This document shows positions 39,746 to 45,334 of a DNA stretch of 45,334 nt, piece by piece (position 1 is the first letter of the stretch; each line of letters opens with the position of its first letter). The position numbers were made by a program, and so were the translations under genes. Source of the DNA: Actinomycetota bacterium (GTDB taxonomy: Bacteria > Actinomycetota > Geothermincolia > Geothermincolales > RBG-13-55-18); contig JBFLWJ010000018.1 of NCBI GenBank assembly GCA_040757835.1, forward strand, positions 13,373 to 58,706. Reading direction: 5' to 3'. Below the pieces are notes generated by a model. The model was not told where the DNA came from. It was given only the letters and a program-made list of their open reading frames with translations, and made no database searches.

Positions 39746-40594
39746 ATGGTGGAAAAGGGTTCGTTTAGGGACAAGACCGTGGTGGTCACCGGCGCCGCCA
39801 GCGGTATCGGCAGGGAGATCGCCCTCGCCTTCGCGCGGCGCGGCGCCAGGCTGGCCGTGGCCGACATCAACGCCGGTGGCCTGGAGAAGGTGCGGCTGGA
39901 GCTGACGCCGCTGGCGGGAAAGGTCTACGCGCAGGTAGTCGACGTCGCCATTGCGGCCGAAGTGGAGGGTTTCTGCGACAGCGTCTACCGCGAGATGGGC
40001 AGGGTGGACATCCTCTGCAACAACGCCGGCATCGGTATCGGCGGGCGTTTCGAGGACGTTACCCTGGAGGACTGGGAGTGGACCCTGGGGGTCAACCTCT
40101 GGGGAGTCATCCACGGCTGCCACTACTTCTACCCGCGCATGATCGCCCAGGGCGGCGGCGGACACATCGTGAACACCGCCTCGGGAGCGGGTCTTGCCCC
40201 ACTCCCCCTCATGACCGCTTATTGCTGCACGAAGTACGCCGTCGTGGGCTTCTCGGAGACGCTGCGGGCCGAGGCGGCGCTGCACGGCATCGGGGTCTCC
40301 GCCATCTGTCCGGGCATCGTCAACACTCCCATAACGGGGTCCGCCAGGCTCTGCTCGGGCACGGAGCGCTCGACCTCGCAGCAACTGCAGGAGAAGATCA
40401 TCAGTATCTACGCGCGGCGCAACTATACCCCCGACCGCGTGGCGGCCGCGGTGGTGAAGGCGGTGGAGAGGAACAGAGGCGTGGTGCCGGTGTGCCCCGA
40501 GACCTACCTTGGTGACTGGCTGCACAGGGCCAGCCGCAGATTGAACGACGCCGGTCTGGCACGCTCGGTGCGGCTGTTCTTGCGGCGGTTATAG
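39746..40594 (+). CDS. Short-chain dehydrogenase/reductase, paralogue 2
   Basis: 282 residues from ATG 39746, just after TGGAGGAAG. TGAASGIG (~18-25), ADINAGG (Asp, NAD preference), NNAG, NTASGAG and YCCTK are all intact. It lies 39 bp after paralogue 1 and 25 bp before paralogue 3, so the three form an operon. At DNA level a block around 40103-40158 is identical to paralogue 1 (39222-39277), while the N-terminal cofactor region is closest to paralogue 3, a mosaic pattern suggesting gene conversion. Confidence 0.93.
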   Translation: MVEKGSFRDKTVVVTGAASGIGREIALAFARRGARLAVADINAGGLEKVRLELTPLAGKVYAQVVDVAIAAEVEGFCDSVYREMGRVDILCNNAGIGIGGRFEDVTLEDWEWTLGVNLWGVIHGCHYFYPRMIAQGGGGHIVNTASGAGLAPLPLMTAYCCTKYAVVGFSETLRAEAALHGIGVSAICPGIVNTPITGSARLCSGTERSTSQQLQEKIISIYARRNYTPDRVAAAVVKAVERNRGVVPVCPETYLGDWLHRASRRLNDAGLARSVRLFLRRL

Positions 40595-40619
40595 GCAGGG
40601 GAAGCAAAGGGATTGGAAG

Positions 40620-41561
40620 ATGAAAGCGACCATGGACTTCAAGGAAAAGACGGTGGTGGTCACCGGCGCCGCCAGCGGTATCGGCAAGGGGATCGCCCGG
40701 GCCTTCGCCCGGCGCGGCGCCAGGCTGGCCGTGGCCGACATCAATGCCGAGGCCCTGGAGAAGATGCGCCTCGAGCTGGTGGCGGCTGACTGCAAGGTCT
40801 ATGCGCAGGTGGTCGACGTCGCGTTGGCGGCGGACGTGGAGGGTTTCTGCGACAGCGTCTACCGCGAGATGGGTCGCGTGGACGTCCTCTGCAACAACGC
40901 CGGTGTGGCGGTGAGCGGTTCCTTCGAGGACATCGGCCTGGATGACTGGCGGTGGATCTTCGGCATCAACCTCATGGGAGTGATCCACGGCTGCCACTAC
41001 TTCTATCCGCGCATGATCGCCCAGGGCGGCGGCGGGCACATCGTGAACATAGCCTCCGCGGCGGGGCTGTTCCCGCTGCCCGGGTCGATACCTTATTCGT
41101 GCACCAAATACGCCGTCGTTGGACTGTCGGAGACACTGCGGGCCGAGGCGGTGCTGCATGGCATCGGGGTCTCCGCGATATGCCCGGGTTTCGTCTCTTC
41201 CGGCATCTTCGGCTCCGCCCGCCAGTGCACCCCCCGTAAGGACATGACCCATGAGGAAGCGGCGAGCCAGTTGCGGGAGAACCTGCGCAAGCGCGGGCGC
41301 ACGCCGGAAAAGGTCGCCGCCGCGGTGCTGGAAGCCGTGGAGAAGGACCGGGGCGTGGCGGTCTGTCTCACCGAGGCACGATGCGGCGATCTCCTGCACC
41401 GTTTGAGCAGGAAGGCCAGCGAGTACATCGCGGCGCGGGCCGTGGCCATGGGTGAGAAGGGCATGGCCCGGGGGCCGCGAGCGCGGGAGGTAGGGGACCG
41501 GCTCGTCTCCGATCAGGAACTGGCTGAGATCGTGGATGAGGAAACCGCCCTGCGCCGCTGA
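40620..41561 (+). CDS. Short-chain dehydrogenase/reductase, paralogue 3 (extended C-terminus)
   Basis: 313 residues from ATG 40620 (GGAAG upstream); ATG 40632 is an alternative. TGAASGIG, ADINAEA, NNAG, NIASAAG and YSCTK give a complete catalytic set (Tyr-Ser-Cys-Thr-Lys). It is longer than its two neighbours because of a ~35-residue charged C-terminal extension (KGMARGPRAREVGDRLVSDQELAEIVDEE) that has no hydrophobic character. Having three near-identical folds in one operon suggests related substrates or successive steps. Confidence 0.93.
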   Translation: MKATMDFKEKTVVVTGAASGIGKGIARAFARRGARLAVADINAEALEKMRLELVAADCKVYAQVVDVALAADVEGFCDSVYREMGRVDVLCNNAGVAVSGSFEDIGLDDWRWIFGINLMGVIHGCHYFYPRMIAQGGGGHIVNIASAAGLFPLPGSIPYSCTKYAVVGLSETLRAEAVLHGIGVSAICPGFVSSGIFGSARQCTPRKDMTHEEAASQLRENLRKRGRTPEKVAAAVLEAVEKDRGVAVCLTEARCGDLLHRLSRKASEYIAARAVAMGEKGMARGPRAREVGDRLVSDQELAEIVDEETALRR

Positions 41562-41731
41562 AAGACCAGAACCTCCACACACCGGAGGACGTACATGCGC
41601 CAGGCCTTGACATCTCTAACCGGGGTTTATTGATCGACTGCCAAGGCGAGACATGTAAGGGCGCTGGACACCGCCGCGCCACCTTTGGGTGTCGCTGTCG
41701 CTTACGCGACGCAATCCGGAGAGCCCGAATA

Positions 41732-41759
41732 GAAAAAGGGCGCGCCGAGCCGCGCCCTT
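41732..41759 (-). terminator. Intrinsic terminator of the divIVA-like gene
   Basis: On the minus strand AAGGGCGCG, loop GCTCGG, CGCGCCCTT, then TTTCTATT. It lies 16 bp past the stop of the gene at 41775. Confidence 0.85.
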
Positions 41760-41774
41760 CCGGTGACAACCTGC

Positions 41775-42413
41775 CTATTCCCAGACGTACTTGTCCTTCT
41801 CCTCGGGGGGAGCCTCCTCGCTCACGGTCTCCTCCTCGGCCGGCGCGGTCGCCTCTTCCGCCTCTGGGACGCTCTCGGGGGCGGGTGCCTCCTCGGGGAC
41901 CTCCTTAACCTCCAGCCCTGCCGATTCCGCTGCCGCCGCCAGGTCCGCCTTGGTCGTGTACTCCTCGTATTCGATGAGGAGGCTCTGGCTCTTTACCAGT
42001 AGCTCGCGCATGGGCGAGATCTGTTCAACGATCTGGTCACGGATGGCCGAGAAGGTTGAGAGGATATGGGCCTTCTCGCGCTCGAGATCATCTAGGATGC
42101 GGTCGCTGCGGTCCTGTGCCCGCTTGATGATGGCCGTCGCCTGGCTCCTGGCCTCCTGCAGTATGTTCCCCGCGCTGCGCTGGGCGTTCATCAGGGCTGT
42201 CTGGAGCGTTTTCTGCATCTCGTCGAACTGCGAAACCTTGCGGTCCATCCTGGACACGGCCTCTTCCAGTTCCTTGTTCTTGTTGGTCAGCTTCTCAAGT
42301 TCCTCCGCTACGGCATCCAGGAAGGAATCGACCTCTTCCCTGTCGTACCCTTCGGTGCTAACGGTGCTGAACTCCTTAAGATGGATGTTCATCGGGCTTA
42401 TCGCCACTGCCAT
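41775..42413 (-). CDS. DivIVA-domain coiled-coil protein
   Basis: 212 residues from ATG 42413; the ribosome site GGAGGAG nearly touches this ATG, so GTG 42407 is also possible. N-terminal DivIVA lipid-binding motif: MNIHLKEFSTVSTEGYDREEVDSFLDAV, including the conserved GYD..EVD.FLD. A continuous coiled coil (~35-150) is followed by an acidic Ala/Glu/Pro tail. DivIVA proteins gather at negatively curved membrane and organise poles, septa or tip growth, as Wag31 does in actinobacteria. At 212 residues with a single coil it is short, closer to SepIVA or GpsB-like relatives. No cell-division genes adjoin it. Confidence 0.93.
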   Translation of the reverse strand: MAVAISPMNIHLKEFSTVSTEGYDREEVDSFLDAVAEELEKLTNKNKELEEAVSRMDRKVSQFDEMQKTLQTALMNAQRSAGNILQEARSQATAIIKRAQDRSDRILDDLEREKAHILSTFSAIRDQIVEQISPMRELLVKSQSLLIEYEEYTTKADLAAAAESAGLEVKEVPEEAPAPESVPEAEEATAPAEEETVSEEAPPEEKDKYVWE

Positions 42414-42518
42414 CTCCTCCTTCAAGAAGATCCACCGCCTCTAAGAGGCAGCCCCACGGCCTCATCGCCTAATAAGAAATCGTCCTCTTCTTCCCGCAAC
42501 TATAGCAGCTTTTCCGCT

Positions 42519-42547
42519 ATTATACGACAACCCGCACATGCTTCACA
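42519..42547 (-). promoter_or_regulatory. Promoter of the divIVA-like gene
   Basis: On the minus strand TGTGAA (42547-42542) and TATAAT (42524-42519) are 17 bp apart, giving a ~100-nt leader. The -35 box is a poor match. Confidence 0.45.
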
Positions 42548-43007
42548 GCCAGGCACGTGGTCATACTCGGGCCGCATCCAGCAATTCTATTACAAGTATT
42601 CTTCTCTTTCCGCCGTCCTTCCTTCATGGCTTCAGCCCCTGTCGTTTGGGGCCGATTTAATGGCTGTGACCAGGATGTCCGACAATGGTGGGGCACGAAG
42701 TCCACCTTGAGACCCCCGGCGTGGCCGCCTGCGTTCCGGGGCGCATGACGTAGGTATGGATATGTGTATGGAAGCGTTACCAAAGGCTCGACACAATCTT
42801 GACAGGCTTTCATATATAATAGATGTTTATGATGACGCAGCTTTGGAAAACACCGCTGTTTTAGTGCTGGAAGGACTCTGGGGGACGGTTGGAGAAAGGT
42901 CCACCGAGCGGCAGTTTGCAGGCGTCTCGAGGGATGGCAACACCGATTAGTTCAGCCGCAAGGACAACGTTGCCGCAGCCTGTTTGGACAAGGAGGGGAG
43001 AGATTAG
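42548..43007. other. Non-coding interval between divIVA-like and HEAT genes
   Basis: No supported gene. Small open frames here lack ribosome sites and normal codon use. TTGACA (42799-42804) and TATAAT (42815-42820) occur but are only 10 bp apart, so they are not one promoter; the TATAAT may still serve the HEAT gene. Base composition is lower in GC than the neighbouring genes. Confidence 0.5.
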
Positions 43008-45334
43008 GTGAGCGCGTTCGGGTTACAAAAATCCCGCTTCGTCAAGCCGAACATCGAGAAGATGGAGGCGAAGAAGGACGTCAACGGCCTTGCTCAGGCA
43101 TTGAAGAACGAAAACGTTAACCTGCGTATAAATGCCGCTCTTGCGCTGGGCAAACTCAAGAGGGCACGGGCCGTCGCCCCGCTCATCGAAGCTCTCAGGG
43201 ATGAGGACGAGGACGTTCGCTGGGGTGCGGCATGGGCCCTCGGCGAGATAGGCAAACCGGCGGCCCGTCCCCTGATCCAGGTACTCAATGACGAGGACAG
43301 CGACGTGCGCTGGAAGGCCGCCTGGGCCCTTGAGAAGATTGGGAAGCCTGTGGTGGAGTCGTTGATCCAGGCCCTCAAGGTGGAGTCGGGGGAGGCAAAG
43401 GCCAAGGTGGCCCTGGTGCTGGGGGCAATCGGGGATATCAGGGCGGTGCGGCCTTTGGTTCAGGCCTTGCGTGACGAGGACGAAAACGTGCGTTGGGGGG
43501 CGGCCTGGGCCCTGGAGAAGATAGGGGGCGCCGCGGCCAAGTCACTGACCAAGTCGCTGGAAGACGGCAACGCGGAGACGCGCAGGGATGCGGCCATCGC
43601 CCTCGGGGTCATCCGCGACGAGACCGCGGTGGAACCGCTGCTCGTCACCATGAAGGACACGGACGCCGAGGTGAGGCGGGAGTCCGCTGCGGCGCTGATC
43701 AATATCGGAAACAAGAAGGCTATCTCCACCCTCAAGCGGCTGCTCTCGGACGAGAACGAGGACGTGCGCAGGCTGTCCGCCGCGGTCCTCGGGAGTCTGG
43801 GCTGGCAACCGGACGAGGAGACGGACAAGCTCCAGTTCTATATCGCCAACCGGGAGTGGCAGGAAGTGGTGAACCTGGGTAGCGAGTCCGTACTGCCCAT
43901 GCTCAAAGCGCTGAAGAACGAGAACTGGGACGTGCGCAGGCAGGTGGCCCTCGCCCTCAAGGACAAGGGCGACCCCTTGGTCAGGGCTCTGGCGGACGCC
44001 CTGGACGAAGAGGACGAGGACATCCGCCGCGAGGCGGCCCTGGTCTTTAAGGAACTCGGAGACGAGTCCACCCTGGATGAGTTGCTGGAGGCCATGGGAA
44101 ACCGGGACTGGTTCGTTCGCCGCAGCGTGGCCCTTACCCTGGGTGAGATCGGGAGTGATAAAGCCATCGGCCCCCTCATCGTCGCCCTCAAGGACGAGGA
44201 CGAGGACGTGCGCCGCGTGGCTGCCTGGGCCCTCGGCAGGCTGGGGGAGATAGCGGTGGATCCGCTCCTGGAGGCACTCATCTCCGACGATACGGGAATG
44301 CGTCGCGGTTCCGCGTGGGCCCTCGGAGTGATCGGGGACGCGCGAGCCTGCGACAGCCTCATCGCTGCCCTCAAGGACAAGGACGAGGACGTAAGGCGCG
44401 GTGCGGCCTGGGCCCTGGTCGAGATAGGAGTGGAGGCTACCGGCCCGCTCAACACGGCCCTGGCCGACGAGGAGATCCAGGAACAGGTGGAAGCGATCCT
44501 GCAGAACCTGGGCGTCAAGCTAGAGGCAGAGGTTGCAGCGGAGGAGATTCCCGGGGAGGAGCTGTTGGTCCAGGGGGCGGAATTCGCGGAGGAGCCTTCG
44601 GTAGCCTGCGAACCCGTGGCGGAGGCGCAACTGCAGGCCACGCCGTCCACCTCCGAGGTGCTCGAGAAGATGGGTTGGGCACCCGAGAGCTGCGAGGAAC
44701 CCGAGGCCGAAGCGGAGAAAGTCGAGGACCTCATCGCCAACCGGCAATGGGACCGCCTGACGGAACTCGGCGACGAGGCCGTGGGCTCACTTATCCTGGT
44801 CCTCGAAGACGAGGATGCGGAAGTGAGGGGACGGGCCGCCTGGTCCCTGGGTGTGATCGGAAACGTAAAGGCGATCAAGCCGTTGATCCGGAGGCTGGCG
44901 GACGAGGATAGAGATGTGAGGGTCAAGTCCGCCGGAGGCCTCAAGAAGATCGGCAGCGCAGCGGTGGACCCCTTGATCGATACGCTGACCTCCGAGGACC
45001 CCGAGCTGCGCAAGGAAGCGGCAAGGGTGTTGGGAGAGATCCGGGACATCCGGGCCATCGCTCCGCTCATCAGGACGCTCAAGGACGATGACGAGAAGGT
45101 TCGCGGCAGGGCGGCCAATGCACTGGAGAAGATCGGCAAGCCGGCTGTCGAGTCCCTACAGGAAGCTATACACGACGAGGATCCGAGCGTGAAGCAATTG
45201 GCGTCGTCGATATTGACCAGGCTGGGATGGAAGCCTTCGGAGATGGAGAAACCGGTGGAGGAACTGCCGCCGTTGCCCGAGATCCCCATGGTGGAGGAAG
45301 AGGTCCCGGTCGCGGAGATGGCCGCGGTCGCCGC
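43008..45334 (+). CDS. HEAT-repeat (PBS-lyase-type) protein, 3' end outside window
   Basis: At least 775 residues from GTG 43008, seven bases after AGGAGGGG; no stop before the window ends. It is made of ~31-residue HEAT-like repeats with consensus DEDEDVRWGAAWALGEIGKPAA-PLI-AL. After ~8 repeats comes a marker LGWQPDEE...FYIANREWQEVVNLG (~265-290), then another array, an acidic Glu/Ala linker (~505-565), a second marker MGWAPESCEEP...LIANRQWDRLTELG (~555-590), further repeats, and a third marker start LGWKPSEMEKP near the end. So it is a chain of modules, each headed by an LGWxP/IANRxW unit. Such proteins are usually scaffolds for protein-protein contacts; there is no enzymatic domain and no signal peptide. 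Confidence 0.93.
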   Translation, partial: MSAFGLQKSRFVKPNIEKMEAKKDVNGLAQALKNENVNLRINAALALGKLKRARAVAPLIEALRDEDEDVRWGAAWALGEIGKPAARPLIQVLNDEDSDVRWKAAWALEKIGKPVVESLIQALKVESGEAKAKVALVLGAIGDIRAVRPLVQALRDEDENVRWGAAWALEKIGGAAAKSLTKSLEDGNAETRRDAAIALGVIRDETAVEPLLVTMKDTDAEVRRESAAALINIGNKKAISTLKRLLSDENEDVRRLSAAVLGSLGWQPDEETDKLQFYIANREWQEVVNLGSESVLPMLKALKNENWDVRRQVALALKDKGDPLVRALADALDEEDEDIRREAALVFKELGDESTLDELLEAMGNRDWFVRRSVALTLGEIGSDKAIGPLIVALKDEDEDVRRVAAWALGRLGEIAVDPLLEALISDDTGMRRGSAWALGVIGDARACDSLIAALKDKDEDVRRGAAWALVEIGVEATGPLNTALADEEIQEQVEAILQNLGVKLEAEVAAEEIPGEELLVQGAEFAEEPSVACEPVAEAQLQATPSTSEVLEKMGWAPESCEEPEAEAEKVEDLIANRQWDRLTELGDEAVGSLILVLEDEDAEVRGRAAWSLGVIGNVKAIKPLIRRLADEDRDVRVKSAGGLKKIGSAAVDPLIDTLTSEDPELRKEAARVLGEIRDIRAIAPLIRTLKDDDEKVRGRAANALEKIGKPAVESLQEAIHDEDPSVKQLASSILTRLGWKPSEMEKPVEELPPLPEIPMVEEEVPVAEMAAVA

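Noticed and set aside
41590..41730. tRNA or other structured RNA between the SDR operon and the divIVA terminator
   Set aside because: No cloverleaf, T-loop sequence or conserved RNA signature could be found. No tRNA gene was recognised in the window.
42799..42820. TTGACA plus TATAAT as a single promoter
   Set aside because: The spacer is only 10 bp, too short for a sigma-70-type promoter.
42756..42950. 64-residue open frame before the HEAT gene
   Set aside because: No ribosome site, no recognisable protein features, and it lies in a lower-GC non-coding interval.

Overview
The window is 45 kb of GC-rich, gene-dense DNA. It probably comes from an uncultured, deep-branching, largely anaerobic actinobacterial lineage. 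Support for this is a DivIVA coiled-coil protein, an actinobacterial Holin-X-like protein, TATAAT-type promoters, frequent GTG/TTG starts, ferredoxin-rich proteins, a uroporphyrinogen-decarboxylase/corrinoid fusion and surface repeats of the 'AEG...ERAMY' kind. The lineage is inference: there is no rRNA or marker-gene phylogeny here.

The most striking region is 1-11,000. Three RNAs of about 100 nt (546-648 +, 7349-7447 -, 7620-7720 +) share a closing stem, a GAAA-loop hairpin, a CCUAAG-type tetraloop-receptor-like strand and the CCTCCCGT...GGAAAGG signature that I recognise from the E. coli moaA leader. I call them molybdenum/tungsten-cofactor (Moco/Tuco) riboswitches. Each precedes a gene for a secreted or membrane protein built from sulfite-oxidase-type molybdopterin-binding-like domains (808-3537, 4679-7186 and 7721-9256). 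The third gene continues through overlapping stop/start codons into a one-domain lipoprotein (9253-9783) and a TupA-like tungstate-binding lipoprotein (9780-10637). A molbindin (10769-10978) follows. Nearly all of these domains lack the cysteine that normally ligates Mo, so this looks like a cofactor-responsive envelope system of unknown function.

11,000-20,400: an RRM RNA-binding protein with a promoter and an attenuator-like leader; a small membrane protein; a methyltransferase/corrinoid fusion; a very large diguanylate cyclase-STAND ATPase-TPR fusion; a DUF362/ferredoxin protein; an aldo/keto reductase divergent from a multi-cluster ferredoxin protein.

20,400-29,600: an AMP-dependent acyl-CoA ligase; a decayed patch with WG-repeat remnants and mobile-like inverted repeats; an SCP2 protein with an HTH regulator preceded by four 10-bp iterons; an ADP-forming acyl-CoA synthetase alpha subunit; a creatininase-family hydrolase that is probably leaderless; a lipoprotein; an amidohydrolase; a MITE-like element abutting the RNase P RNA gene.

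29,600-45,334: an unrecognised zinc-ribbon-like protein, a Cys-rich mini-protein translationally coupled to a GH63-like glycosidase, membrane proteins, an alpha/beta hydrolase, an MFS transporter, a CAP-domain lipoprotein, a ketopantoate-reductase-like enzyme, a PaaI thioesterase, three tandem SDR paralogues, DivIVA, and a HEAT-repeat protein that runs off the end. The acyl-CoA ligase, ADP-forming synthetase, thioesterase, SCP2 and SDR genes suggest lipid or acyl-CoA metabolism. The ferredoxin proteins, corrinoid fusion and Mo/W genes suggest anaerobic redox chemistry.
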